Positions 12,291-24,000 of a stretch of DNA of 64,000 nucleotides are shown here, piece after piece. The stretch comes from Prorocentrum cordatum. Taxonomy: Eukaryota; Sar; Dinophyceae; Prorocentrales; Prorocentraceae. The position numbers were made by a program, and so were the translations under genes. The notes beneath the pieces are model-generated. The model was not told where the DNA came from. It ran no database searches and saw only the letters and a program-made list of their open reading frames with translations. Position 1 is the first letter of the stretch. Each line of letters starts with the position of its first letter. The DNA is taken from assembly GCA_963575745.1 (NCBI GenBank), contig CAUYUJ010014172.1, positions 791,001-855,000 on the forward strand, given 5' to 3'.

Positions 12291-12664
12291 CTCGCTCTCG
12301 CTTTCGCTCGTCGTCGTCGTCGTCGCCGTCGTTGTCGTCGTCGTCGCCGTCGTCGTCGACGTCGTCGTCGTCGTCGTCGTGGTCGGTCCTCTGTCCGTCC
12401 CACTTGGGGTCGGGTCGACGGTCCGCGGCCGCCCCGCCGATCAGCGTTGCCGCTGGCCTGGCCGACGGTCCGCGGCCGCCCCGCCGCTTGCGGGGGCCCG
12501 GCCTGCAGGGAAGAAAGGTATACCCCCGAAAAGGGGTTCGCTCGAAGACGAAGAAGGCGGGCATCGAGGGTTGGGAAATATGCGTTATTGGACACTCGAG
12601 CAGATAAGGGCGAACAGTCTTAAATGATTGTTGTTGTTGGTGTTGTTGTTGTTTGTTGTCGTCG

Positions 12665-12890
12665 TCCCCCCCGCGACCCACCCGCGACCTACCCCGCAAC
12701 CCACCCAGCGACCCACCCCGCGACCCACCCCGCGACCCACCCGCGACCCACCCCGCGACCCAACCCGCGACCCACCCCGCGACCCACCCCGCGACCCACC
12801 CCGCGACCCACCCGCGACCCACCAGCGACCCACCCCGCGACCAATCCGCGACCCACCCGCGACCCACCCGCGACCACCGCGCCCGGCGCC
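12665..12890 (-). repeat. 11-bp minisatellite, minus orientation
   Basis: About 20 copies of GCGACCCACCC (GGGTGGGTCGC on the minus strand) with 12-base variants carrying one extra C. The same unit in opposite orientation occupies 47597-47815. Confidence 0.95.
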
Positions 12891-13318
12891 TGCGGCGGGC
12901 TCGTTGCATAATTTGTGAAACTTTGGCGCCTTCAGCGGGCTTCTCCAGAGTCTCGCAGACTGCCGACGTCCCCACCGCCCCCTCTCTCTTATCCGCATCT
13001 GTTGGGTGCTACGTACTTTGCATCGACAGTTCAAATCAGAGTGAGGGCTGTTGCCCGAGCGAGGTTATCGCATCCCTGGGCATGCGATGCTTGATTCGGA
13101 TCTCTCGCTTCTGGGATGGACAGTGGGGACGGATACGGGGGATGGGCTCTGAGTGCGAACACATGGGACGGACTCAGGGGACGGACCCTGAGGATGGACA
13201 CTGGGGAAGGACGCGGGGGACAGACTCCAGGGAAACTGGTCATGCAAGCCACGAGAACGTACTGGGGAGCAGGCGCGCACAGCCAAGCCTCGCAGTTGGC
13301 TTCACCCAAGCTTCTTGC

Positions 13319-13320
13319 AG
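13319..13320 (+). other. candidate splice or trans-splice acceptor AG
   Basis: CTTCTTGCAG ends at 13320, 24 bases before the ATG at 13345. Dinoflagellate mRNAs receive a trans-spliced leader at such AG sites. This is a positional inference only. Confidence 0.3.
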
Positions 13321-13344
13321 GTTCTTTGTAGTGTGCGCACACCC

Positions 13345-14223
13345 ATGGCTACTAAGGCGAAGGCCAAGACGAAAGGAAAGGCGCAATCGAGTCGACAACG
13401 TCAGGGTTTCGTTCGGCAGCCTCAAGACGCTACCAAGCAGCAGGATACCCGTACGGACACAAATCGGCACTATGACTGCTCAGCTTGTAAGGTCTCCCGC
13501 TGGGTCCCTCATGATGCGCCTGACGCCCGTACGATGAAATGTTGGATGGGACCGCGTGCTTTTTGCCCCTTCGGCCAGATACCTCGCAGACACGCGAAAT
13601 GCGGCTTTCGGACGAACGCCCAGCGCTGGCGTGTGAGCCCTTCGTTGCCCTGTGACCGTGCTCAAGCAAGTGTGCAGGATGCGGTCCTTGCCACGGTGGC
13701 TGCCGTTCGTGCGGGCACGGACTGGCGGGACACTTCGGGACAAAGGTGGCCACGCACGCACGGCGCAAGATTCCACTGCGCGGATCTTTCGCTGACGGCT
13801 GCGTGGCGCAGGGGGTTGCCGGCGCATGGTTCCTCAGCGTGCCACCTGCCGCAACAGCTCGCTGCCTTTCCCATTCCATTCCCCCAAGCCCTCTCGCGCG
13901 CGCGCACGGACCAGCGCGCAACACGCACGCGCACGCGCACGCACGTACGTACTCGCGCACTCGTGCGCAGACCCGCACGCATACTCCCGCACGCACACCC
14001 AGCACGCGCACTCGTCTCACTGGTCCGCATCTTCGGGGGCCAATTCGAGAATCCACGCGCACCCATGTCCAGAATCAACCACATGTCTGATACCTATAAG
14101 ACCACCTCTTGGTTGATGGGGAGGTCGCGGGGGATAATAGTATCATCTTTCATGCACATTCGCCGCACAGTTCAACTCACGAGTGGAAGCAGCATGAACA
14201 TGCACCTGCCTGTATGTATTTAA
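13345..14223 (+). CDS. possible gene with a four-cysteine motif; 3' part unreliable
   Basis: The frame begins MATKAKAKTKGKAQSSRQRQ, a basic start rich in Lys and Ala. It is followed by a segment that reads like a small metal-binding unit: Cys45-x2-Cys48-x17-Cys66-x7-Cys74 (CSACKVSRWVPHDAPDARTM, then KCWMGPRAFC). I chose the ATG at 13345 because of the Lys-rich start and the AG-containing pyrimidine-rich site just upstream. From about codon 130 the sequence becomes less convincing, and a second frame over 13650-13800 is rich in Cys and Gly (KCAGCGPCHGGCRSCGHG). The frame from 13915 to 14030 is just CACGCA-type microsatellite. A splice donor or frameshift between about 13570 and 13700 is likely. 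No family is recognised. It may be a multicopy dinoflagellate gene or a relic. Confidence 0.4.
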   Translation: MATKAKAKTKGKAQSSRQRQGFVRQPQDATKQQDTRTDTNRHYDCSACKVSRWVPHDAPDARTMKCWMGPRAFCPFGQIPRRHAKCGFRTNAQRWRVSPSLPCDRAQASVQDAVLATVAAVRAGTDWRDTSGQRWPRTHGARFHCADLSLTAAWRRGLPAHGSSACHLPQQLAAFPIPFPQALSRARTDQRATRTRTRTHVRTRALVRRPARILPHAHPARALVSLVRIFGGQFENPRAPMSRINHMSDTYKTTSWLMGRSRGIIVSSFMHIRRTVQLTSGSSMNMHLPVCI

Positions 14224-14323
14224 GCATATGACTACATGTATGTGTATAGTCATTCGTGCATAGTCTTAATGGGCATCATGCGTCCGAAACTGTTCCACTT
14301 ACATTGTGTCGAGCCATGCGCCG

Positions 14324-14860
14324 CTAGGAGTTGCTTAGGCTAAGGGTTATTAGCGAGACCTGGCGACACGCGTGCTCCGACACCTCCTCCTTAATTTTGC
14401 CTTCGCCCACGGCGCGCAGACGACGACCGCCTGCTGGCGCCAAGGAATCCGGCAAGTCGAGACTGCATCGCCATGAGGCGCTGGCAGGGCCTTGTGCGCT
14501 GCCTTGGTAGCTGCTCGTATGGTTTGCAGTCTTGGACCGAGCGGACCACGCTCTCTCCACTCTCTTGGGCGAGCCGATACGCGGGTATTCGACACGGTAT
14601 GCCACGGTGTGTGCGCCGCGTGGTACTGGGAAAGGTACCCCCCGACGGCCACAAGCCTTGTCAGAGACTAAGGCTGTGAAGCCTGCGCGAGTGAAGCAGG
14701 AGCCATGGCGCTGAGGCACCCGCAGGCAACCACCCCATTCGAGCGGCAACGAGCTACTACGCACGGAGATCCTACTCTGATGCACTGCGGCTTCGCAGGG
14801 CGCATGTTTTGGTAGTCTGGCCTGGCAGACTGCCAGTTTCCCAAAATAGTGTTTGCACTT
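14324..14860 (-). CDS. possible minus-strand exon, function unknown
   Basis: A minus frame from about 14860 reads CKHYFGKLAVCQARLPKHAP, then GGCLRVPQRHGSCFTRAGFT, and ends with a short Lys/Glu segment before its stop. Composition is mixed and not repeat-derived, but the other frames are also partly open and no domain is visible. Upstream it runs into the GTCGCC repeat, so no start can be chosen. Confidence 0.22.
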   Translation of the reverse strand, partial: KCKHYFGKLAVCQARLPKHAPCEAAVHQSRISVRSSSLPLEWGGCLRVPQRHGSCFTRAGFTALVSDKACGRRGVPFPVPRGAHTVAYRVEYPRIGSPKRVERAWSARSKTANHTSSYQGSAQGPASASWRCSLDLPDSLAPAGGRRLRAVGEGKIKEEVSEHACRQVSLITLSLSNS

Positions 14861-14889
14861 AGGGGTCCCTACTCCTGTTCTACAGAACT

Positions 14890-15100
14890 GGGCCTGGGTG
14901 TCGGTGAGGCGGCTCCCGGCTCGCCGTCGCCGCCCCGTCGCCGCCGCCTCGTCGCCGCTCGTCGTCCCTGTTTGGGTGTCGGTCTGGCGGTTCCGTGCTC
15001 GCCGTCGCCGCTCCGTCGCCGCCTCGTCGCCGCCCGTCGTGTGGGCCTGGGCGTCGGTCTGGCGGTGCCTCGTCGCCGCCCCGTCGCCGCCTAGATTGTA
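14890..15100. repeat. degenerate 60-70-bp tandem repeat, GTCGCC-rich
   Basis: Three units, each containing GGGTGTCGGTCTGGCGG followed by GCCGTCGCCGC-type sequence, abut the start of the large array. Confidence 0.7.
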
Positions 15101-15104
15101 CAGC

Positions 15105-16590
15105 ATAGATTCTCCTTCTACAAAAGTATCGGTTCATCCATCCTCCCCCCCCGGACTCAAAGACCCTCTGGGAACCGACGCGAAACACATAGAATTCTGA
15201 CCCATGTCCATCCGACCTGCGAACTCATACTATCCCAGCTAGGCCAGTATCGGCCCCCCCGCCATCCTCTGCAAAAAACTACTATGCGCGCGCACTCGTT
15301 GATCAAAAATCAAAAATTGCCCCCCCCCTCAGAAAAAAAAATCCCTGGCAAAAAGAGAGTCGAAGTGCACACGCGCGCGGCGTCGCGCGCGCATGCCGAA
15401 ATCCTTCAAAAACTTCAGGTTTCGGACGGATTCCAAAATCGAGTTTCCAAAACAAACATGCAAAAACACAGGGTTCTCAGCTCGGATTTACCCCAAAAAG
15501 CTTACGCCCGCGCTCTTGCGAAATCTTAGGAGAACCAACGGTGTTTCAAGATTTTCAGAGAATGCTACCAAACGGGCTTCGCGCGCGCGCATGTCGAAAT
15601 CTTTCGAACGCCCTTGCGCGAATGCCGTCGCGAGAACCCTCTGCAAAAAGCGGGACGAAGTGCACGCGCGCGCGTCGTCGCGCGCGCATGCCAGAATCCT
15701 TCAAAAACCCAGGGTTTCGGACGGATTTCGAAATCGAGTGCCCAAAAAACATACAAAAACACACGGGTTCGCAACACGGATGTTCAACAAAAGCGTGCGC
15801 GCGCGCTCTTGCGTCGTCGTCGTCATCGTCGTCGCCGTCGTTCCTCCTCCCCCGTCGTCGTCGTCGTCGCCTACGTCGTCGTCTGTCGTTCCTTTTCGAC
15901 GTCGTCCTCCTCTTTGGCGTCGTCGTCGTTTCCGTCGTCGTTGTCGCCGAGGTCGTCCTTCCTCCTCCCTCGTCGTCGTCGTCGTCGTCGTCCGTCGTCG
16001 GCGTATTGTCGTCGTCCCTCCTATTTCGTCGCCGTTGTCGTCGTCGTCGTCGTCATCCCTCCTCCCTCGTGGTTGTCGTCGTCGGCGTCGCCGTCCTCCC
16101 TCCTTCGTCGTTCGCGTCGTCGTCGTCCTCCCTCCTCCCTCGTGGTTGTCATCGTTGTCGCCGTCGTCGTCCTCCCTCCTCCCTCGTCGTCGTCGTCTTC
16201 GTCGTCGTCGTCGTCTCCGTCATCATCGTCGTCGGCGTCGTCGTCGTCGGCGTCGTCGTCGGCGTCGTCATCGTCGTCGTCGGCGGCGTCATCGTCGTCG
16301 CCGTCATCGTCGTCGTTGTCGGCGTCGGCGTCAACGTCGTCGTCATCGACGTCGGTGTCGTCGTCTTCGTCATCGTAGTCGTCGCTGTCGTCGTCGTCGA
16401 AGTCGTCGGAGTCGTCGTCGGAGTCGTCGTCGGTGTCGTCGTCGGCGTCGTCGTCGTCGTCGTTGTCGCTGTTGTCGTCGGCATCGGTGTCGTTGCCAAG
16501 TGCCATGTGGTACCTACCGTCACGGTCTGAAGGGTTGGTGGGATGTTTGCACGAGCAATGGAAAAGGACAGCTTCAAGACAGTTCAAACG
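15105..16590. repeat. array unit 1
   Basis: Starts with a shortened (e) block. The CGT core is 15808-16495 and the (d) block lacks the GTTGCGGGTGGGTGGG part. Confidence 0.75.
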
Positions 16591-17875
16591 AATTCTCCTT
16601 TCTTAAAAAAATAGACTCTACCCCCCCCCCGGACTTAACGCTACCCCCTGGGATAATATACTTTCATATATTTTCTGCACACTCGTCCATCTTAAATATG
16701 AAATCATACCACCCCAGCTAGGCCGCTTTCCCCCCCTCTGAGGTTCCGTTGTAAAAAACACTATGCGGTGACATTTTTGGTTCTAACATAACACTTTGTC
16801 GCGAATCCCTTGCAACAAATGGGACGAAGTGCGCACGCGCGCGTCGTCGCGCGCGCATGCCGAAATCCTTCAAAAACCTTCGGTGCCGGAAGGGTTTCGC
16901 AATCGATTGTCCAAAAAAACATACAAAAACACATGGTTTCGCAACACTGATTTGCTAAAAAAGCTGCCGCGCGAGCTCTTGCGAAATCTTAAGAAAACCA
17001 TGGGTTTTTTCAAGATTTTCACAAAATGCTACCAAACGGGCGTCGCGCGCGCATGTCGAAATCTGTCGAACGCCCTTGCGCGTGTGCCGTCGCGAGAATC
17101 CTCTGCAAAAAATGGGACGAAGTGCAGACGCGCGCGTCGTCGCGGGCGTATGCCAAAATCCTTCAAAACCCATCGGTTTCGGAAGGATTTCGAAATCAGG
17201 CGTCCAAAAACCCTACAACAACCCAAGGTTTCGTAACACGGATTTTCAACAAAAGCGTGCGCGCGCGCTCTTGCGTCGTCGTCGTCGTCGTCGTCGCCGT
17301 CCTCCCTCCTCCCGCGTCGTCCTCGTCGTCGTCGCCTACGTCGTCCTCTGTCTTTTCTCGTGTTCGTCGTCGTCGTCCTCTTTGGCGTCGTCGTCGTTTC
17401 CGTCGTCGTTGTCGCCGTGGTCGTCCTTCCTCCTCCTCCCACGTCATCGTCGTCGTCCGTCGTCGGCGTCTCGTCGTCGTCCATCCTATTTCGTCGCCGT
17501 CGTCGTCGTCGTTGTCGTCGTCGTCTTCCCTCCTCCCTCGTCGTTGTCGTCGTCGGCGTCGCCGTCCTTCCCCCTTCGTCGTCGTTCGCGTCGTCGCCGT
17601 CCTCCCTCCTCCCTCGTCGTTGTCGTCGTTGTCGTCGTTGTCGCCGTCGTCGTCCTTCCTCCTCCCTCGTCGTCGCCTTCGTTGGCGTCGTCGTCGTCTT
17701 CGTCGTCGGCGTCGGCGTCGTTGTCGTCGTCGAAGTCGTCGGAGACGTCGTCGGTGTCGTCCTAGTCGTTGTCGTCGGTGTCGTCGTAGTCGGTCTAAAG
17801 AGGTTTTGCAAACCAAGTTGCGGGTGGGTGGGTGGGATGTTTGCGCGAGCAGTGGTGATGACGACTTCAAGTTCA
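16590..17875. repeat. array unit 2
   Basis: CGT core 17273-17795, the shortest of the full units. The (a) block is at 16763. Confidence 0.8.
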
Positions 17876-17882
17876 GCAGAGC

Positions 17883-17995
17883 GGATTGCACCACATAGAT
17901 TGCACCGCGCTTGCACCACATAGTGTGCACCACACCAACTGCACTACATATATTCATAATGTAGATTGCACCATATCGACTGCACCATAGATATT
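17883..17995. repeat. GATTGCACCACATA short tandem repeat
   Basis: About seven degenerate copies of a 14-mer of the type GATTGCACCACATA. Related, more diverged clusters sit at 23905-24000 and 27057-27075, in each case directly after a (d) block. Confidence 0.7.
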
Positions 17996-18975
17996 CCCTT
18001 CGCTCAACAAGAATTCGTATGTACCCCCCTCCCTGGGAATATCCCCCTCTGCGGCCGTGCAAGTCACAAATGTTTCTGCCCCATCGCCCATTCGAAATAC
18101 GAACTCCGATGGCCCCAGCCACACGGGGTCCGACCCCCCCGAACCATTCGTTTTGTGCAACAAATCCGATGCGCGCATTCATTTACCAAAGAATCACTAA
18201 CGTTAAAAAACCCTTGCAAAACATAGGCTGAAAGGCGCGCGCGCGCGCCATCGCGTGTGCATGCCGAAGCCCGTCGGAAACCTCAGGTTCCGCATGGTGT
18301 TCAACGTCGGGTGCCCCGAAAACATATGAAAACGCATGGTGTTGGAACATGGGATTCCTAATCCAATCATGGGTTTTATGACATGTTGATCGAAGGCTCT
18401 CGCGCGCTCAAGTCGAACTCATTCCAAGGACCTTGCGCGCGCTGGCAGGGCATGGTGCCGGCCAAATCATACCCTGCGGGCCACTCGCGCCTGTTGGCTG
18501 CGCGCGTATGTCGAAACCGGTCCAAGACGTTCAGGTCGAAATCTGCCCAAAAATCTTCATCACCGACACGTGGGCACCATCGTCGTCACCAGCGTGATCA
18601 ACACCGACGCCGTCATGTGCCTTGCCGTCGTCATCGTCATCGTCGTCACTAGCACCAGTGCAATCATAATCTTGTCAGCCGTTGTCGACGTTGGCATGAT
18701 ACCGCGCCCACCCAATTCACCGACTCGCACTGAAATGCCCGCGCGTCAGCGCGGACTGTGAGACGCGCTGGGAAGTCCCCAGCGGTCAGCGCAACCGCGG
18801 CAGTGTCGGTCGCGCAAGACTAGCTGGCCACTCTGCGCGCGAGCCTGCGCGCGCTAGCGCGGCCGCAGCGATGCGCCAGCCAGCAGCAAGCAGGCATCAC
18901 AATTGTCGCCTCAGACCAAGTTGCGGGTGGGTGGGTGGGGTGGTTGCGCAAGCAGTGGAGTTGTCAACTCACTAG
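17996..18975. repeat. array unit 3, highly diverged
   Basis: The (e), (a) and (b) blocks are recognisable but diverged at 18010-18560. The core is reduced to about 100 bases of interrupted CGT near 18580-18655. The (d) block with AAGTTGCGGGTGGGTGGG is at about 18918. Unique sequence lies between core and (d). Confidence 0.6.
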
Positions 18976-20525
18976 TGAGCATTGGTCAATTCTCCTTTCT
19001 AACAAGAGAATAGATTCTACCCCCCTCCCCCCCCGGCGTTATCGGTCCCCCTTTCGGGTATGTAAATCAGATATGATTCTGACCACATGTCCATCCTAAG
19101 TATGAATTTACACGATCCCCGTGGGGCCGGTATCGACCCCCCTGACGTTCCCTGGAAAAAACTATACGCGAGGACATCTTTCGTTCTAACATAACACTTT
19201 TTCGCGAAACCGTTGCAACAAATGGGACGAAGTGCACACGCGCGCGCCGTCACGCGCGCATGCCGAAATCCTTCAAAAACCTTCGGTGTCGGAAGGATTT
19301 CGCAATCGAGTTTTCAGAAAAAAACATACAAACAAACATAGTTTCGCAACACTGGTTTGCTAAAGAAAGCTTCCGCGCGAGCTCTTGCGAAATCTTAAGA
19401 AATTCAAGATTTTCGCAAAATGCTACCAAACGGGCGTCGCGCGCGCATGTCGAAGTCTGTCGAACGCCCTTGCGCGTGTGCCGTCGCGAGAATCCTCTGC
19501 AACAAAAAGCGAAGTGCAGACGCGCGCGTCGTCGCGCGCGTATGCCGAAATCCTTCGAAACCCATCGGTTCCGGAAGGATTTCAACATCGTGTGCCCAAA
19601 AAACCTGCAAAAACACAAGGTTTCGCAACACGGATTTTCAACAAAAGCGTGCGCGCGCGCTCTTGCGTCGTCGTCGTCGTAATCGTCGCCGTCCTCCCTC
19701 CTCCCGCGTCGTCGTCGTCGCCTACGTCGTCCTCTGTCTTTCCTCGTGTTCGTCGTCGTCGTCCTCTTTGGCGTCGTGGGCATTTCCGTCGTCGTTGTCG
19801 CCGTGGTCGTCCTTCCTCCTCCTCCCTCGTCGTCATCGTCGTGCGTCGTCGGCGTCTCGTCGTCGTCCCTCCTATTTCGTCGCCGTCGTCGTCGTCGTCG
19901 TTGTCGCCGTCGTCGTCTTCCCTTCCCCCTCGTCGTTGTCGTCGTCGGCGTCGCCGTCCTTTCTCCTTCTTCGTCGTTCGCATCGTCGCCGTCCAGCCTC
20001 CTCCCTTATCGTTGTCGTCGTTGTCGTCGTTGTCGCCGTCGTCGTCATCCCTCCTCCCTCGTCGTCGTCTTCGTTGGCGACGTCGTCGCCGTCTTCGTCG
20101 TATTCGTCGGCGTCAGCGTCGTCGTCGTCTTCATCGTCGTCGACGTCGGCGTCGTCGTCGTCGCCGCCGTCGTCGTCGTCGTCGTCGGCGTCGGGGACGT
20201 CGTCGTCGTCGTCGGTTTCGTCGTTGTCGTCGTCGTAAGCGTCGTCATCGTCGTCGTCGTTGTCATCGTCGTCGTCGTCGTCGGCGTCGTCGTCGGTGTC
20301 GTCGTAGTCGTTGTCGGCGTCGTCATTGTTGGTGGCGACGTCGTCGGTGTCGTCGTAGTGGTTGGCGGCGGTGTCGTCGTCGTCGCTGTCGTCGTCGGCG
20401 TCGCTGTCGTTGCCGCGTGCCATTTGGTACCCACCGTCACGGTCTTCAGAGATTTTGCAAACCAAGTTGCGGGTGGGTGGGTGGGATGTTTGCGCGAGCA
20501 GTGGGGTTGACAACTTCAAGTTCGG
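18976..20525. repeat. array unit 4
   Basis: (e) near 18985, (a) at 19162, CGT core 19666-20418, (d) at 20430-20525. Confidence 0.8.
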
Positions 20526-21441
20526 CAAGTGAGTCTTCATTTCTGAAAAGAGTAGACTCTAACCCCCCCCCCCGGCGTTATCCGTACCCCTTTCGGGTAT
20601 GCAAATCAGATATGATTCTGACCACATGTCCATCCTGAATATGAATTTACACGATCCCTGGGGGGCCGGTATCGACCCCCCTGAGTTCCCTTGAAAAACA
20701 ATACGCGGGGACATCTTTTGTTCTAACATAAGACTTTTTCGCTAATCCCTGGCACAAAACGGGACGAAGTGCACACGCGCGCGTCGTCGCGCGCGTGCAC
20801 ATGCCGAAATCCTTCAAAAACCTTCGGTGTCGGAAAAATTTCGCAATCGAGTTTCCAACAAAAAACATACAAAAACACAAGGTTTCGCAACACTGATGTG
20901 CTAAAAAAGCTTCCGCGCGAGCTCTTGCGAAATCTTGAACAAAGCATAGGTTTTTCAAGATTTTCGCAAAATGCTACCAAACGGAGTTCGCGCGCGCATG
21001 TCGAAATCTGTCGAACGCCCTTGCGCGTGTGCCGTCGCGAAAATCCTCTGCAAGAAAGTGGACGAAGTGCAGACTAGCGCGTCGTCGCGCGCGTATGCCG
21101 AAATCCTTCGAAAGCCATCGGTTTCGGAAGGATTTCAACATCGTGTGTCCCAAAAACCAACAAAAACACAAGGCTTCGCAACACGGATTTTCAACAAAAG
21201 CATGCGCGCGCGCTCTTGCGTCGTCGTCGTCGTCGTACTCGTCGCCGTCCTCCCTCCTCCCGCGTCGTCGTCGTCGTCGCCTACGTCGTCATCTGACTGT
21301 CCTCATGTTCGTCGTCGTCGTCCTCTTTGGCGGCGTGGTCGTTTCCTCCTCCTCCTACCTCGTCGTCCTTCCTCCTCCTCCCTCGTCGTCGTCGTCGTCC
21401 GTCGTCGGCGTCTCGACGTCGTCCTTCCTATTTCGTCGCTG

Positions 21442-21473
<32 letters not shown>

Positions 21474-22380
21474 GTCGTCTTCCCTCCTCCCTCGTCGTTG
21501 TCGTCGTCGGCGTCGCCGTCCTCCCTCCTCCCTCGTCTTTGTCGTCGTTGTCGTCGCTGTCGCCGTCGTCGTCCTCCCTCCTCCCTCGTCGTCGTCTTCG
21601 TTGGCGACGTCGTCGTCGTCTTCGTCACCGTCGTCGGCGTCGGCGTCGTCGTCGTCTTCGTCGTCGTCGACGTCGGCGTCGTCGTCGCTGCCGTCGTCGT
21701 CGTCATCGTCGTCGTCGGCATCGTTGACGTCGTCGTCGTCGTCGGTGTCGTCGTTGTCGTCGTCGTCGTCGGCGTCGTCATCGTCGTCGTCGTTGTTATC
21801 GTCGTCGTTGTCATCGTCGTCGTCGTCGGCGTCGTCGTCGTCGGTGTCGTCGTCGTCGTCGTCGGCGTCGTTGAAGTCGTTGGGGACGTCGTCGGTGTCG
21901 TCGTAGTCGTTGTCGGCGGCGTCGTCGTCGTCGTCGTTGTCGCTGTCGTCGTCGGCGTCGCTGTCGCTGCCAAGTGCCATTTGGTACCCACCGTCACGGC
22001 CAAGTTGCGGGTGGGTGGGTGGGATGCTTTCGCGAGCAGTGGAGAGGACAGCTTCTAGACAGTCAAAGTGAATTGCAGTCGGCGTCGTCGTCGTCGTCGG
22101 CGTCGTTATCGTCGTCGTCGGCGTCGTCGGCGTCGGCGTCGTCGTCGTCGGTGTCGTCGTCGTCGTCGTCGTTGTCGTCGTCGTCGTCGAAGTTGTCGGA
22201 GACGTCGTCGGTGTCGTCGTAGTCGTCGTCGTCGGCGTCGTCATCGTCGTCGACGTCGCTGTCGTCGTCGGCGTCAGTGTCGGTGCCAAGAACCATTGGG
22301 TACCTACCGTCATGGTCTTAAGAGGTTTTGCATACCAAGTTGCGGGTGGGTGGGTGGGATGTTTGCAAAAGCATGGGATG
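20526..22380. repeat. array unit 5 with a duplicated core and (d) block
   Basis: CGT core 21218-21975 followed by a (d) block, then a second short CGT core 22080-22288 and a second (d) block to about 22375. This is an internal duplication not seen in the other units. Confidence 0.8.
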
Positions 22381-22394
22381 TGTAAAGCCATGCG

Positions 22395-23900
22395 TAAAAA
22401 TCGCTTCTCCTTTCTAAAAACAGAATAGGATCTACCCCCCCGGCGTTATCGCTACCCCCTTCGGGTATGTAAATCATTTTTGATTCTGACCACATGTCCA
22501 TCCTAAATCTGAATTTGCACTATCCCAGGGGGGCCGGTATCCCCCCCCCCCCTGAGGGTCCTTCTTTCTTATATATAAAAAACACTATGCGGTGACATTT
22601 TTTGTTCTAACATAGCACTTGTTCACGAATCCCTTGCAAAAAACGGGACGTGAAGTGCGCACGCGCGCGTCGTCGCGCGCGTGCACATGCCGAAATCCTT
22701 CAAAAACCTTCGGTGTCGGAAAGATTTCGCAATCCAGTTCCCAAAAAACATACAAAAACACAAGGTTTCGCAACACTGATGTGCTAAAAAAGCTTCCGCG
22801 CGAGCTCTTGCGAAATCTTAAAAACACCCATAGGTTTTTCAAGATTTCCACAAAATGCTACCAAACGGGCTTCGCGCGCGCGCATGTCGAAATCTGTCGA
22901 ACGCCCTTGCGCGTGTGCCGTCGCGAGAATCCTCTGCAAGAAATGGGACGAGGTGCAGACGCGCGCGTCGTCGCGCGCGTATGCCAAAAACCTTCAACAC
23001 CCATCGGTTTCGGAAGGATTTCAACATCGTGTGTCCCAAAAACCTGCAAAAACACAAGGTTTCGCAACACGGATTTTCAACAAAAGCGTGCGCGCTCTTG
23101 CGTCGTCGTCGTCGTCGTCGCCGTCCTCCCTCCTCCCGCGTCGTCGTCGTCGTCGTCGCCTACGTCGTCCTCTGTCGTTCCTCGTGTTCGTCGTCGTCGT
23201 CCTGGTTGGCGTCGTGGTCGTTTCCGTCGTCGTTGTTGCCGTGGTCGTCCTTCCTCCTCCTCCCTCGTCGTCGTCGTCGTCGTCGGTCGTCGGCGTCTCG
23301 TCGTCGTCTCGTCGTCGTCCTTCCTATTTCGTCGCCGTCGTCGTCGTCGCCGTTGTCGTCGTCGTCTTCCCTCCTCCCTCGTCGTTGTCGTCGTCGGCGC
23401 CGCCGTCCTTCCTCCTTCTTCGTCGTTCGCGTCGTCGCCGTCCTCCCTCCTCCCTCGTCATTGTCGTCGTTGTCGTCGTTGTCGCCATCGTCGTCCTTAC
23501 TCCACCCCCCGTCGTCGTCTTCGTTGGCGACGTCGTCGTCGTCTTCGTCGTCGTCGGCGTCGGCGTCGTCGTCGTCGTCGAAGTCGTCGGAGACGTCGCC
23601 GGTGTCGCCGTAGTCGCCGTCGTCGTCGTCGTCACCGTCGGCGGCGACGTTGACGTCGTCGTCGTCGTCGTCGGTGTCGTCGTTGTCGTCGTCGAAGTCG
23701 TTGGAGACGTCGTCGGTGTCGTCGTAGTCGGTGTCGGCGGCGCCGTCGTCGTCGTTGTCGCTGTCGGCGTCGGTGTCGGTATCGTGGCCAAGTGTCATGT
23801 GGTACGTACCGTCGCGGTCTTGTCTTAAGAGGACTTGCGACCAAGTTGCGGGTGGGAGGGTGAGATGTTTGCACGAGCAGCGGAGAGGACAGCTTCAAGA
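22395..23900. repeat. array unit 6
   Basis: (a) at 22583, CGT core 23101-23790, then (d). A GATTGCACC-type cluster follows at 23905-24000. Confidence 0.8.
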
Positions 23901-24000
23901 CGGTCAAATATCAAATTGGACCACGTAGGTTGCTCCACGGAAGCTGCACGCCCTAGATTGCACAACATATGTTGAAACACATAAATTGCACCACGTCGGT

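Larger units (their letters stand above)
10680..13020 (-). repeat. composite repeat, minus-orientation copy
   Basis: Read on the minus strand from 13020, the modules are: a junction module (13020-12895), the 11-bp GGGTGGGTCGC minisatellite (12890-12665), a short (CAA)n tract (12655-12625), a connecting module with repeated GGCGGCCGCGGACCGTCG (12620-12400), (ACG)n (12400-12300), the 21-bp GGGGCCACGAAGGG minisatellite (12290-11514), CTCAAGCGGGAGC-type units (11500-11180), a module with GTGCACCGG (11170-11045), (CAA)n (11040-10850) and a tail module (10850-10680). The same modules in the same polarity occur at 47440-56215 on the plus strand. No protein is supported. The open frames come from the 21-bp period. 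Confidence 0.85.

Noticed and set aside
12300-12400. (CGT)n tract as part of the 15-27 kb array family
   Set aside because: It lacks the (d) and (e) blocks and belongs to the composite repeat. The shared triplet alone is not evidence of common origin.
11494-12975. 493-codon minus-strand frame with GPRRAATG-like repeats
   Set aside because: Its length comes from the 21-bp period. The unit also stays open on the other strand.
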